Shown one piece after another: positions 17,976 through 27,359 of a stretch of 64,000 nt of DNA; the first letter of the stretch is position 1; each line of letters begins with the position of its first letter. Position numbers and translations under genes: made by a program. The stretch spans positions 248,001 to 312,000 of the forward strand of contig NZ_RAQQ01000005.1 of NCBI RefSeq assembly GCF_003610785.1. The letters run 5' to 3'. This DNA comes from Micromonospora globbae. GTDB lineage: Bacteria > Actinomycetota > Actinomycetes > Mycobacteriales > Micromonosporaceae. The notes below the pieces were generated by a model, which was not told where the DNA came from, made no database searches, and saw only the letters and a program-made list of their open reading frames with translations.

Positions 17976-19841
17976 TCAGGAGGCGGTGATGGTGATGTTG
18001 TCCACAGCCGCCTCGACGAGGCTCGCGCCCGAGGCGTCCGCCGCCTGCACGAGGATCCGGACCGTCTGCCCGGCGTACGGGGTGAGGTTGGCGCTCGACA
18101 CGGTCCAGGCGCCGTTGCGGTTGGTCGCCGCGCCGGCCTGGTTGAGCAGGGTGGTCGTGCCGCCGTTGTGCACCACGCTGACCCGGAGGTAGTCGGCCGA
18201 CGAGGAGTTCGAGCCGTGCGCCAGGTACCAGGCCAGCGAGAGCGTCAGCGTGCCGCTGGCCGGCAGGGTCACGGCCGGCGACCGGGCGCTGGTCACCCCG
18301 CCGTCGACGTCGTGGTCGCCCGCCGCGGCGCCGGCCAGCCGGCCGGTGACCAGGTCGTTGCCGCCGGCGTACGGGGTGAGCTGCTTCGCCCCGCTCGACG
18401 TGGTGGCCTGGGCGGCGCCCCGCTCGAAGACGCCCGCCGTCGCGGTGTCCGTGCCCGACGGGTCGACCGTCCACCCGGTGTCCGTCTCGAAGGTGTCCGA
18501 CCAGACCGTGGTGCCGCCGCCACCGCCGCAGTACTGCGCCTGCTTGCCGATGGCCCGGTACGGGCAGTCGGCGTACTCGCTGAGGATCAGCACGGCCTCG
18601 CGGTTGCGGGAGGTCTGCGCCGGGATCACCTCGTCGGGCGGGTAGAAGCCGCCGCCGGATGCCGATCCCGGGTACATCTCGAAGGTGTACGCCCAGATGC
18701 CGTGCTGGCCCCACATCCAGTCGATGCTGTCCCCGTCGGTGATGTAGAGGTCGCTCGACTGCTCGGGGGTGTAGCCGTTGGTGGCGGCCATCTGCTGGCC
18801 GATGGTGGCGAACGTGTTGTACTGGTCCGCCGTCATGCCGGGGGCGGTGTTGTTGTACGTGTAGCCGAACGGCCAGAGCACGAGTTCCGAGTACGTGTGG
18901 AAGTCGATGTTGGCCTTGATCTGCTGGACGCCGCCGACGACCCGGCTGTTGACGAAGTTGCGCAGCGCCTGCGTCTCCGGCGCGGAGAACGCCGACGGGC
19001 CCCGGTAGGTCTCCGACGAGGTGGAGCCGGACGAGCCGCCGCAGCAGCCCCACTGGTAGCCCCAGTTGCGGTTCAGGTCGGTGCCGACGTACGACGAGCC
19101 GCTGTTCGGCTGCCGGTTCTTGCGCCAGGACCGGTAGGAGCCGGTGGCGATGTCGTACTCGCTGCCGTCGGGGTTCATCGTCGGCACGATCCAGATCTCG
19201 CGGCTGTTCACGACGTTCGTGATCCGGGAGTCGCTGCCGTAGCCGTCGGTGAAGAGGTTCAGCAGGTAGATCGCCATCTCGACGGTCAGGTGCTCGCGGG
19301 CGTGCTGCTGCGAGTTGAAGAGGATCTCCGGTTCGTTCTCGTCGGTGGCGACGTTGTCGGAGATCTTCACGGCCATGAGGTCGCGGCCCTCGTACGAGGA
19401 GCCGATGCTGAGCTTGCGGGCGATCGTCGGGTGGTCGGCGACGACCCGGTTCACGACGGCGGTCAGTTCGGCGTAGTCGTGGTAGTTCGAGTCGGCGGGC
19501 GGGAAGGCGAAGGTGCCCACGTCGCCGTGGGCGGCCGGTGGCGCGGCGACCCGCTCCAGGCGGAAGCCGAGCCGGGCGATGGCCGCGGCCTCGGCGGACG
19601 TCGCCGAGACGTGCAGCACACCGTGCTCGCTGTAGTCGATGGCCGCGCCGGTGCGGGCCACGGCGGTGCGGTCGGCGAGCGTACGGGGGCCGAGCACCCG
19701 GTACTCGGCGGTCGCCGGTGCGCCGGGTTCCGGAGCCGGGCGGGCGGAGACCGGCCCGGTGGCGACGGTGACGAGTCCGAGCGCGGCGGCGACGGCGAGC
19801 GCCAGGGCGCGACGGAGACGGACGGGCGTGCGGAAGGCCAT
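17976..19841 (-). CDS. Secreted M14 zinc carboxypeptidase with C-terminal jelly-roll-like domain
   Basis: This 621-residue exported enzyme removes C-terminal amino acids from peptides. A signal peptide (about residues 1-33, ending VSARPAPE) precedes a propeptide-like region and an M14 catalytic domain (about 115-440). Zinc ligands are in H180-A-R-E183, with the partner His in [22 protein letters not shown] and the catalytic Glu in [10 protein letters not shown] are also present. After about residue 455 a beta-rich domain ([14 protein letters not shown] and [15 protein letters not shown]) resembles carbohydrate-binding or proprotein-type jelly rolls. ATG at 19841 has GAGGAGG upstream; the longer frame to 19895 lacks this. 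Two small hairpins (19861-19872 and 19876-19893) lie in its leader. Confidence 0.88.
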   Translation of the reverse strand: MAFRTPVRLRRALALAVAAALGLVTVATGPVSARPAPEPGAPATAEYRVLGPRTLADRTAVARTGAAIDYSEHGVLHVSATSAEAAAIARLGFRLERVAAPPAAHGDVGTFAFPPADSNYHDYAELTAVVNRVVADHPTIARKLSIGSSYEGRDLMAVKISDNVATDENEPEILFNSQQHAREHLTVEMAIYLLNLFTDGYGSDSRITNVVNSREIWIVPTMNPDGSEYDIATGSYRSWRKNRQPNSGSSYVGTDLNRNWGYQWGCCGGSSGSTSSETYRGPSAFSAPETQALRNFVNSRVVGGVQQIKANIDFHTYSELVLWPFGYTYNNTAPGMTADQYNTFATIGQQMAATNGYTPEQSSDLYITDGDSIDWMWGQHGIWAYTFEMYPGSASGGGFYPPDEVIPAQTSRNREAVLILSEYADCPYRAIGKQAQYCGGGGGTTVWSDTFETDTGWTVDPSGTDTATAGVFERGAAQATTSSGAKQLTPYAGGNDLVTGRLAGAAAGDHDVDGGVTSARSPAVTLPASGTLTLSLAWYLAHGSNSSSADYLRVSVVHNGGTTTLLNQAGAATNRNGAWTVSSANLTPYAGQTVRILVQAADASGASLVEAAVDNITITAS

Positions 19842-20056
19842 GGACAACCTCCTCGGGGTGCGGGAGATCCCGCTCGGTGGAGCACACTCCACCACCCGTC
19901 ACATGGTCATATCAATATCTATCGTTGTCTCTTCCATGCCAGGCGGATCATCACCCCGGCAATGATTTTTCATACATCCAGATATGGCGAAACTTTCCTC
20001 CGAGCGGGAGACTGACCCGCAACGATGCCCGTTCCCCCGACACCCGCGGAGCACTC

Positions 20057-21418
20057 ATGGCCAGAACACGCCTGCGCGCGGCCGCCCTCGCCGGCGTCAC
20101 CGCGCTGACCCTCCTCGGCACCGCCGTACCCGCCACCGCGGCCGCCGTGGCGCCCGCGGCCGGCACCGCCGCCCGCCCGGTCAGCCACGACGAACAGATC
20201 ACGTTCGACGAGTGGTCCCGCTACCCGGACTGGCGCCGGGGCACCCACGACGGCACCCGCGCCGTTCCGGGCGCCCGCCCGGGCCTGACGCTGGCCCGGC
20301 CGGCCGGCACCACCGACTACACCGACCCGCACACCGGCGTCACCCGCTCCTGGGAGTACGCCACCTGGACCTCGCCGGTCACCGCGATCGGCTTCGACGC
20401 GACCGAGCTGGTCGCCTCCTGGAACGCGAAGACCCCCGCCGGCACCTGGATCCAGGTGGAACTCCAGGGCCGCTACAACACCGGCGTCACGACCCCCTGG
20501 TACGTGATGGGGCGCTGGGCCTCCGGCGACGCCGACATCAAGCGGACCACCGTCAACCGGCAGGGCGACCCCTGGTCGACGATCTGGACGGACACGTTCA
20601 GCATCGACGACGCGTCCGTCGGGGTGCTGCTGCGGTCGTACCAGCTGCGGCTGACCCTCTACCGGGCCCCGGGGCAGGCCGCCGCGCCCGTGGTGCACAT
20701 GCTCGGCGCCATGAGCTCGAACGTCCCGGACCGGTTCACCGTCACGCCGAGCGCCGGCCACATCGCCTGGGGCGTCGAACTGCCCGTGCCGCGCTACTCC
20801 CAGAACGTGCACTCGGGCCACTACCCCGAGTACGACGGCGGCGGCGAGGCCTGGTGCTCCCCCACGTCCACCGAGATGGTGATCGAGTACTGGGGACGGA
20901 AGCCGTCCGAGGCGGACACCGCCTGGGTCGACCCCACCTACCCGGACCCGACGGTCAACCACGCGGCGCGGATGACCTACGACTACGCGTACGACGGCGC
21001 CGGCAACTGGCCGTTCAACACCGCGTACGCCGCCAGCTTCCCCGGGCTGGAGGGGCGGGTCACCCGGCTGCACTCCCTTGACGAGGTGGAGCGGTTCATC
21101 ACCGCCGGCATCCCCGTCATCACCAGCCAGTCCTTCCTCGCCAGCGAACTCGACGGCGCGAACTACGGCACCTCCGGGCACCTGTTCGTGATCGTCGGCT
21201 TCACCGCCGACGGGGACGTGATCGTCAACGACCCCGCCTCGTCGAGCAACGACGTGGTGCGCAACGTCTACCAGCGCGAGCAGTTCGAGCAGATCTGGCT
21301 GCGGACCAAGCGGATCAACGCGAGCGGCGGGATCTCCGGTGGCTCCGGCGGCGTCGCGTACCTCATCAAGCCGGTCCACAAGCCGTGGCCGCACGTTCCG
21401 GGCTCCACCAACTGGTGA
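20057..21418 (+). CDS. Secreted C39-family-like cysteine peptidase
   Basis: This 453-residue exported protein has a signal peptide (about residues 1-30, LTLLGTAVPATAAA), a beta-rich N-terminal half, and a C-terminal papain-like domain of C39 type. The catalytic Cys is in GEAWCSPTSTEMVIEYWG, and the His is in TSGHLFVIVGFTADG, followed by VNDPAS carrying the Asp. Such proteins are exported peptidases of unknown substrate, not bacteriocin-ABC transporters, because no ABC domain is present. The gene is divergent from the M14 peptidase, with a 215-base AT-rich shared upstream region. ATG at 20057 has GGAG seven bases upstream. Confidence 0.82.
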   Translation: MARTRLRAAALAGVTALTLLGTAVPATAAAVAPAAGTAARPVSHDEQITFDEWSRYPDWRRGTHDGTRAVPGARPGLTLARPAGTTDYTDPHTGVTRSWEYATWTSPVTAIGFDATELVASWNAKTPAGTWIQVELQGRYNTGVTTPWYVMGRWASGDADIKRTTVNRQGDPWSTIWTDTFSIDDASVGVLLRSYQLRLTLYRAPGQAAAPVVHMLGAMSSNVPDRFTVTPSAGHIAWGVELPVPRYSQNVHSGHYPEYDGGGEAWCSPTSTEMVIEYWGRKPSEADTAWVDPTYPDPTVNHAARMTYDYAYDGAGNWPFNTAYAASFPGLEGRVTRLHSLDEVERFITAGIPVITSQSFLASELDGANYGTSGHLFVIVGFTADGDVIVNDPASSSNDVVRNVYQREQFEQIWLRTKRINASGGISGGSGGVAYLIKPVHKPWPHVPGSTNW

Positions 21419-21536
21419 CCTGACCGACCGCGCCCCGGCCGCCCCGTCCAGGCGGCCGGGGCGTCGTCGTCACCGGCCCGGCGGCCCGGTCAACGTCTCG
21501 TGCCCGGCGGCCCGGTCAGCGTCGTCGGCGGCCGGG

Positions 21537-21821
21537 TCAGCGCGCGTCGTCGCGCGGCGGTTCGGACCCGCCCGGCTCGTCCTCGCCGGCCAGGGCGGAC
21601 CGCAGGCGCTCCTTCTCCGCCCGGCGGCGCTCCGCGGCGCTCGCCATCTCCTCGGCCATCTCGTCCCGCCAGCCCTTGAGCAGGAAGAACGACAGCGCGG
21701 CGGAGAACACCAGCGCCAGCATCAGCTTGAGGAAGACGTTGATGTCGACCAGCCAGAGGGCCGCCAGCACGAGGACGAACAGCCCGATCCGGCCCAGCGT
21801 GTACTTGACCGCCGCGCTCAC
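21537..21821 (-). CDS. Small membrane protein, DUF4229-like
   Basis: This 94-residue protein has two transmembrane helices (about residues 8-28 and 33-50, TLGRIGLFVLVLAALWLVDI then FLKLMLALVFSAALSFFLL) followed by a charged tail (AAERRRAEKERLRSAL). This layout matches the actinobacterial DUF4229 family, which is often found near mqnE and menaquinone genes. GTG at 21821 is chosen because GGAG is eight bases upstream; two further in-frame GTGs are just before it. Function unknown. Confidence 0.72.
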   Translation of the reverse strand: MSAAVKYTLGRIGLFVLVLAALWLVDINVFLKLMLALVFSAALSFFLLKGWRDEMAEEMASAAERRRAEKERLRSALAGEDEPGGSEPPRDDAR

Positions 21822-21866
21822 CTGCACCACTCCGTTCTCGTACCGCCGGACCGTCCGGCGTACGGC

Positions 21867-22289
21867 TCAGCCCGTCCGGCGGGCCAGCCAGCGGACGCCC
21901 GGAAACCACACCACCGCGTACGCCACGGTGAAGGCGGCCGCCGCCAGCGCGCCCGTCAGCAGCCCGGGCAGCCCCGCCGCGAAGCCGGCCACCACCAGGC
22001 CGACGACGACCGCGACCGCGACTCCCACCACCGCCGCGATCACCCGCGCGGCGCCGAACTCCCAGGCGCGGAAGTCCTCCCAGAAGAGCCAGACCGGCAG
22101 GATGACGGCCAGCCACCCGTTCGCCCGCCCGAACTCCCCGGCGCCGACCGTCGCGAACCCCCAGTCGAACACCAGGAGGGCGAGCACCCCGATCAGCCAG
22201 CCGGCGAGGCTCACCCCGATCAGGTCGCCGAGGAAACGAATTCGACCCTCGTCGTCCCGCCGGGGGAAACCGCTCTGCTGCTCCGTCAT
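21867..22289 (-). CDS. Hypothetical four-helix membrane protein
   Basis: I do not recognise this 140-residue protein by name. After a charged start (MTEQQSGFPRRDDEGRIRFL) it has three or four hydrophobic helices, including LIGVSLAGWLIGVLALLVFDW, GWLAVILPVWLFW and the long VIAAVVGVAVAVVVGLVVAG. It has no enzymatic motif. It lies between mqnE and the DUF4229-like gene on the same strand, 24 bases after mqnE, so it is probably in the mqnE operon. Confidence 0.7.
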   Translation of the reverse strand: MTEQQSGFPRRDDEGRIRFLGDLIGVSLAGWLIGVLALLVFDWGFATVGAGEFGRANGWLAVILPVWLFWEDFRAWEFGAARVIAAVVGVAVAVVVGLVVAGFAAGLPGLLTGALAAAAFTVAYAVVWFPGVRWLARRTG

Positions 22290-22313
22290 GGCCCTACGAG
22301 GGTACGTGCCGGC

Positions 22314-23483
22314 TCAGGCCCACACGCGCTGCGGTTCGGCGCGCCGCTCCGCCAGCGACGGTGCGGGGTCGTACTCCCGGACCACGTCGTAACGGGTGTC
22401 CCGCTCGACGGGGCGGAACCCGGCGTCCCAGATGAGGTCGAGCAGGTCCTCCCGGTGCATCGTGCTGGGCGTGCCGTACGCGTCCGCGTCGTGCGTGATC
22501 TTGTATTCGACGACCGACCCGTCGAGGTCGTCCACACCGAAGTTCAACGAGAGCTGCGCGACCGAGAGGCCGTGCATCACCCAGAAGCACTTCACGTGCG
22601 GCACGTTGTCGAAGAGCAGGCGGGAGACCGCGAACGTCTTCAGGGACTCCGCCGGGGAGGCCATCGTGGTGCGGGCCTGGAGCCGGTTACGGATCTTGCC
22701 GTCCGCCGAGTCCACGAAGTCGTGCTGGTAGCGCAGCGGGATGAAGACGACGAAGCCGCCGGTCTCGTCCTGCAGCTCGCGCAGCCGCAGCACGTGGTCG
22801 ACCCGGTGCCGCGGCTCCTCGATGTGGCCGTAGAGCATCGTGGCCGGCGTCCGCATGCCCTTGCTGTGGGCGAGCCGGTGGATGCGCGACCAGTCCTCCC
22901 AGTGGCAGTCGTGGTCGACGATGTGCTGGCGGACCTCCCAGTCGAAGATCTCCGCGCCGCCGCCGGTCAGCGACTCCAGGCCGGCGTCCATCAGTTCGTC
23001 GAGGATCTCGTCGGCGGAGAGGCCGCTGATCTTCTCGAACCACTGCACCTCGGTCGCGGTGAACGCCTTGAGCTTGACGTTCGGCAGCGCCGCCTTCAGC
23101 TCGCGCAGCACCTTCGGGTAGTAGCGCCACGGCAGGGTCGGGTGCAGGCCGTTGACGATGTGCAGCTCGGTGAGCTGCTCGTCCTCCATCTCCTTGGCCT
23201 TGCGGACCGCCTCGTCGACGCGCATCGTGTAGGCGTCCTTCTCACCCGGCTTGCGCTGGAACGAGCAGTACGCGCACGACGCGGAGCAGACGTTGGTCAG
23301 GTTCAGGTGCCGGTTGACGTTGAACATCACCCGGTCGCCGTTGCGCTCGGTGCGCCGGTGGTGGGCCAGCCGCCCGAGCCAGACCAGGTCGTCGCACTCG
23401 TAGAGGGCGATCCCGTCCTCACGGGTCAGCCGCTCACCCGCGTACACCTTCGCTTCGAGCTCGCGCTTGAGTCCGGCGTCCAT
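22314..23483 (-). CDS. mqnE: Aminofutalosine synthase MqnE (radical SAM)
   Basis: MqnE joins 3-enolpyruvylbenzoate to S-adenosylmethionine to form 6-amino-6-deoxyfutalosine, the step after MqnA. The 389-residue protein has the radical SAM cluster motif C66-x3-C70-x2-C73 in NVCSASCAYCSFQRKPGEKD. Other family segments are ELHIVNGLHPTLPWRYYP, GLESLTGGGAEIFDWEVRQ and LYGHIEEPRHRVDHVLRLR. It matches the actinobacterial MqnE subgroup better than MqnC, because of its N-terminus MDAGLKRELEAKV and the CSFQRKPGEKDAYTM segment. ATG at 23483 has a GGAAGGGA Shine-Dalgarno, and TACGCT (23519-23514) is a possible -10. Confidence 0.92.
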   Translation of the reverse strand: MDAGLKRELEAKVYAGERLTREDGIALYECDDLVWLGRLAHHRRTERNGDRVMFNVNRHLNLTNVCSASCAYCSFQRKPGEKDAYTMRVDEAVRKAKEMEDEQLTELHIVNGLHPTLPWRYYPKVLRELKAALPNVKLKAFTATEVQWFEKISGLSADEILDELMDAGLESLTGGGAEIFDWEVRQHIVDHDCHWEDWSRIHRLAHSKGMRTPATMLYGHIEEPRHRVDHVLRLRELQDETGGFVVFIPLRYQHDFVDSADGKIRNRLQARTTMASPAESLKTFAVSRLLFDNVPHVKCFWVMHGLSVAQLSLNFGVDDLDGSVVEYKITHDADAYGTPSTMHREDLLDLIWDAGFRPVERDTRYDVVREYDPAPSLAERRAEPQRVWA

Positions 23484-23800
23484 GCACGTCCCTTCCACCT
23501 GCGGTCCCAGCCGAGCGTACGTCGGGCGGCCGGCGGCACCGCCGGCACGGTCGGCGACGCCTCCCGTTCGCCGCATTCTCAGCCTTCTGTTACCCGACCA
23601 CACATCGACAAGGCTGCGTCGGCTGAGGTAAGACAGGGTGGGGAGCGACACACCGAGCCCTTCTCGACCTCCCCTGGGGGTGTTGCGCCCGCAGGTGAGG
23701 GCCGGGGCGCACACACGGCCCCGGGGCGAGGAGGGGCACTGGTAGCGTCCCCCACCGCCGCGTCCACCGGCGCGGTGACGCGAGCCGGACGGGGAGCGGG
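23484..23800. other. Intergenic region between mqnE and the NlpC/P60 gene
   Basis: This 317-base region holds the mqnE promoter at its left end. Its right part has two hairpins, AGCCTT/AAGGCT (23581-23586 with 23610-23615) and CCGGGGC/GCCCCGG (23702-23708 with 23718-23724). TAGCGT at 23743-23748 is a possible -10 for the rightward gene. I looked for a c-di-AMP (ydaO) riboswitch, common before cell-wall hydrolases, and did not find its conserved blocks. Confidence 0.5.
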
Positions 23801-25378
23801 ATGGTCGACAGCGGGCGCGGGCGACGGCAACGACGACGGAGCCCGGTGGTCTCGCCGGTGCTGCGTCCGCGGCTCTGGTCGGCCCTGCTCGGCGCCATCG
23901 CCGCCGCGGCGCTCGCCGCCCCGGTGTACGCCGATCCGGCCGCCCCGACGACCGTGCCGGACTCGGGCGTCCGCCCGGCCGTGACCGGCTCGCTCCAGCT
24001 TCCCGGCGGCGCACCCGTGACCGGCGCCCCGGTGACGCCGGCCGCGCCGGTCGGCAACCTCGGCAGCGGGCCCCTCGCCAGCCAGATCTACGCCGCCGAG
24101 GCCGAGGTGGGCAGGCTCGGCGACACACTGCTCCAGCTCCGGCAGAAACGCGCCGAGGTCGAGGCCCGCCTCGCCGCCGCCGACGGCGAGCTGAAGATCG
24201 CCCGCGACGCCCTGGTCCGGGCCCAGGAGCGGGCCGACCAGGTCGCCGCCGACGCGCTGAAGGCCGCCGCGGCACTGCCGCCCGCCGAGTTCGCCGAGGA
24301 CCTCGAAGGGCTCAGCCGGCTCCAGCGGATCACGCGGGGCGAGAAGGTCGAGGGCTCGACCACCGCCGCCGAGGGCGAGCTGTCCCGGGCGCGGGCCGCC
24401 GAGCAGGCGGCCTACCAGGCGTACGCGGCGGCCGAGGCGGAGCTGCGCACCGTCCAGGCGGAGTACGCCTCCGGCGAGAAGGCGCTGCGCGACGCCGAGG
24501 CGAAGCTGCTGAAGCTCCGCAAGGACAACGCCACGCAGCTCGTCGCCATCGAGCGCCAGCAGGAGGCCGCCGAGCAGCGGCTCGGCGCCGAGTTCGTCCA
24601 GGGCCAGAGCGCCAACGGGCTGACCGCCCACCCGCGGGCGATGGCCGCCGTACGCTACGCCCTCGCCCAGCTCGGCGACCCGTACCTCTGGGCCGCCGAG
24701 GGCCCGGACCGGTTCGACTGCTCCGGTCTCATGTGGGCGGCCTACCGGTCCAAGGGTGCGGACTACTTCGACCTGCCGCGGGTGTCGCGCGACCAGTACT
24801 ACGCCACCCGTGGCCGTACGGTGGCGCGCACCGCGCTGCTCCCCGGTGACCTGCTCTTCTTCGCCTCGGGCAGCAGCTGGACGTCGATCCACCACGTCGG
24901 CATGTACATCGGCAACGGCAAGATGGTGCACGCCCCGACGACCGGTGACGTCGTGAAGATCTCGACGGTGACCTGGTCCCGGCTCTACGCGGCGACCCGG
25001 GTGATCGGTGCCGTGCCGGACACGACCACCACCCCGCCGAGCAGCCCGAAGCCGACCCCCAAGCCGACCCCCAAGCCGACGCCGAAGCCGACGCCCACGC
25101 CGAAGCCGTCCGGCTCGGCGACCCCGACGCCGAGCGGTTCCGCCACGCCGACGCCCAGCGAGTCGGTCACTCCGACCCCCACCGAGTCGGTCAGCCCGAC
25201 GCCGACCGAGACGACGAGCGCGGACCCCGACGACAGCGACCAGCCGAGCCCGTCGAGCAGCACGACGACCAGCCCGCCGGCCTCCCCGGATGCGAGTTCG
25301 CCGGCGGCGACCCGCAGCGCGGAGACCAGCGGCAGCCCGTCGGCGAGCGGATCGCAGAGCCCGGACACGGACAGCTGA
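23801..25378 (+). CDS. Secreted NlpC/P60 peptidoglycan endopeptidase with coiled-coil and Pro/Thr tail
   Basis: This 525-residue exported cell-wall hydrolase cleaves peptide cross-bridges in peptidoglycan. A signal peptide (about residues 22-45) precedes a long coiled coil (about 95-265). The NlpC/P60 domain has Cys307 in RFDCSGLMWAAY, His365 in IHHVGMYIG and His377 in MVHAPTTGD. This is the RipA/RipC layout, in which the coiled coil regulates or docks the enzyme. After about residue 410 comes a low-complexity tail of Thr-Pro-Lys and Thr-Pro-Ser repeats that may be glycosylated or span the wall. A GGGGAGCGGG Shine-Dalgarno precedes the ATG. Confidence 0.88.
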   Translation: MVDSGRGRRQRRRSPVVSPVLRPRLWSALLGAIAAAALAAPVYADPAAPTTVPDSGVRPAVTGSLQLPGGAPVTGAPVTPAAPVGNLGSGPLASQIYAAEAEVGRLGDTLLQLRQKRAEVEARLAAADGELKIARDALVRAQERADQVAADALKAAAALPPAEFAEDLEGLSRLQRITRGEKVEGSTTAAEGELSRARAAEQAAYQAYAAAEAELRTVQAEYASGEKALRDAEAKLLKLRKDNATQLVAIERQQEAAEQRLGAEFVQGQSANGLTAHPRAMAAVRYALAQLGDPYLWAAEGPDRFDCSGLMWAAYRSKGADYFDLPRVSRDQYYATRGRTVARTALLPGDLLFFASGSSWTSIHHVGMYIGNGKMVHAPTTGDVVKISTVTWSRLYAATRVIGAVPDTTTTPPSSPKPTPKPTPKPTPKPTPTPKPSGSATPTPSGSATPTPSESVTPTPTESVSPTPTETTSADPDDSDQPSPSSSTTTSPPASPDASSPAATRSAETSGSPSASGSQSPDTDS

Positions 25379-25489
25379 CCCGCAAGCGCGGACTCCGGGT
25401 GTGTCAGCGGGGCGGAATGTGGCACCGTGACATCCAGGCACGCCCGGCCACGGCCGGGTCCGGGCGCGAGCGTGGTGCGGAGGGCGAAG

Positions 25490-27073
25490 ATGGCCGAGCA
25501 GAAGGATCCGGCGGAGGCGACGACCGAGCCTGGTGCCACGCTCGTCGACGGGACGGACGCCGCGCCACCCGTCCAGCGTGGGAATACCGCTTCCGGCGAC
25601 CCGTCGGCAGCCGCCACTGACCAGGCCGGCGACACGGCCGCCGGCAGCGAGCCGGCCGCCACCACGGACAGCGTCGGCGGCGAGGCGCCCGACACCGCCG
25701 AGGAACCGGCCGCCGCCACGGACAGCATCGCCTCGACGGACAACGCCACCGCCGAGGCTGCCGACGCCACGGACAGCGCCACCTCGACGGACGACGCCAC
25801 CGCCGAGGCACCCGGCACCGCCGACGAGCCGGGCGACACCGTGGGCGGGACGTCCACCACCGCCACGGAGAGCGCCTCCGGCGCGGACGGCACGCCGACC
25901 GGGGACTCCGCGGCTGCGCAGCCTCCGGCGACTCCCGTACGCGCGCGGGCCAGTGTCGCCGCCGCCCTCACGTCGCCCTCCGGTGCGCTGGCCAGGCTGA
26001 CCGCCGGCACGACGTACCAGGCGGCCGGAGCGGTCCCGCCGGGCACCGGGCTGCCGAGCCAGCGGGACGGCTCCGCCGCACCCGCCCGCGCCAGCGCCGC
26101 CGTCCCCACCCGGACCACGACCGACGACGTGCCCGCGCGCGCCAGCGCCACCGTGCCCGCCCCGACCACGACCGACCAGGCACCGGCACGCGCCAGCGCC
26201 GCCGTCCCCGGCCGGACGACCACCGACCCGACCCCGGTCCGCGCCAGCGCCACCGTCACCAGCCGCACCCCGGCCGACGAGGCGCCGGCCCGCGCCAGCG
26301 CCTCCGTTCCCACCGCCAGCCGGCCGGCGGCGGCCGGCGTGCAGACCGGCACGGGCGCGTGGCCGGCCGTTCCGGCCGTCTACCGGTCCGCCCCCGTGAA
26401 CCCCGAGCCGCCCGAGCCGGCCCAACCTCCGGAGCCGGCGCAGCCGCCGAAGCCGCCGGTTCCCGAGCCGGAGCCGGCGCCCGCCCCCACGCCGCCCGTG
26501 CCGGGGCCGACTCCCCCGTCGCCCGCGCCGCCGGTGCCGCATCCGACACCGCCGGTGCCCGGGCCGTACCCGCCGGGACCGCGCCCCACACCGCCCGCAC
26601 CCGGTCCCGTGCCGCCGCCACCGGGGCCGCCGGTACCCCCGCCGGGGCCGCCCGTGCCTCCGCCGCCGCCACCGCCCGCCCCCGCGCCGGCGCCCCCGTT
26701 CCCGCCGCCCCCGGCCACGTCCCGGGCGGCGGCGACCGCCCCCGGAGCGGGCGTCACGGCACCGTCCGGGGCACGCTCCGGCGGGTACGACGGCGGTCCG
26801 GACCTCGCCGGCACGGTCTACGGAGGCGGCACGGACGGTCCGGCGTTCGCCACCGTCGCGCTGCCGACGAACGCCGTCGAGAACTCCGGTTCGCTGACCG
26901 GGCACATCCTCGCCCAGGGGTGGGCGGACACGCCGGCCGAGAAGTCCCGGTCGACCCGCGCGATGATCGTCCTCGCGGTCGCCCTGGGCCTGCTCGTGCT
27001 GATCAGCGTGCTGCTCGTCCTGGTCGCGGGCGACGCCGTGAGCGGCCTCGTCGGCAACGTCCTCGCTGCCTGA
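25490..27073 (+). CDS. Repeat- and proline-rich protein with C-terminal membrane helix
   Basis: I do not recognise this 527-residue low-complexity protein. An acidic Ala/Thr/Asp-rich N-terminal region is followed by about five copies of a 17-residue unit (PARASAAVPTRTTTDDV type) between residues 200 and 285. Next comes a Pro-rich region (about 300-430, Pro-Glu-Pro and Pro-Pro-Gly runs), a short ordered part (YDGGPDLAGTVYGGGTDGPA), and one C-terminal transmembrane helix (IVLAVALGLLVLISVLLVLVA). It has no signal peptide, so most of the protein is likely cytoplasmic. GGAGGG precedes the ATG at 25490; a GTG at 25427 is also in frame. The base composition matches its neighbours. Confidence 0.7.
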   Translation: MAEQKDPAEATTEPGATLVDGTDAAPPVQRGNTASGDPSAAATDQAGDTAAGSEPAATTDSVGGEAPDTAEEPAAATDSIASTDNATAEAADATDSATSTDDATAEAPGTADEPGDTVGGTSTTATESASGADGTPTGDSAAAQPPATPVRARASVAAALTSPSGALARLTAGTTYQAAGAVPPGTGLPSQRDGSAAPARASAAVPTRTTTDDVPARASATVPAPTTTDQAPARASAAVPGRTTTDPTPVRASATVTSRTPADEAPARASASVPTASRPAAAGVQTGTGAWPAVPAVYRSAPVNPEPPEPAQPPEPAQPPKPPVPEPEPAPAPTPPVPGPTPPSPAPPVPHPTPPVPGPYPPGPRPTPPAPGPVPPPPGPPVPPPGPPVPPPPPPPAPAPAPPFPPPPATSRAAATAPGAGVTAPSGARSGGYDGGPDLAGTVYGGGTDGPAFATVALPTNAVENSGSLTGHILAQGWADTPAEKSRSTRAMIVLAVALGLLVLISVLLVLVAGDAVSGLVGNVLAA

Positions 27074-27107
27074 CCGCGCCGCCGGGCCCCTCCGCATCGA
27101 CGGCGGC

Positions 27108-27173
27108 GGTTCGACGAGCCGGGGCATCCGGGGGCCCGCTGGTTCGACGAACCGGGGCACCCGGGGGTCCGCC
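27108..27173. repeat. Tandem 33-bp direct repeat, two copies
   Basis: Two 33-base units (27108-27140 and 27141-27173) each begin GGTTCGACGA and differ at only a few positions. They lie in the 286-base gap between the repeat-rich membrane protein gene and the DEAD-box helicase gene. The units are GC-rich and may form a weak stem. With only two adjacent copies and no spacer, this is not a CRISPR. Confidence 0.75.
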
Positions 27174-27359
27174 GGCCGGGTGAGCCCGCCCACTGCCGAA
27201 TCCGGCCGGGTGGCGGCTCGCCGTGATCGCCGTACACTTGACGGTGATCATTCACCTGGCGCGTGTCCTGCGCGCCCATGGGCGATCTTGCGGGCGATTC
27301 GCGCGGCGTACAGCTGCGGCGGGCCATCGCGAAGATTCGCCCCGCTCGAAAGGCACTTC

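Noticed and set aside
23484..23800. Possible c-di-AMP (ydaO) riboswitch before the NlpC/P60 gene
   Set aside because: The region has hairpins but none of the conserved ydaO sequence blocks that I could recognise.
27108..27173. Repeats as a CRISPR array or as a tRNA with GGTTCGA loop
   Set aside because: The two 33-base units are directly adjacent with no spacer, no cas genes are present, and the flanks do not fold into a tRNA cloverleaf.
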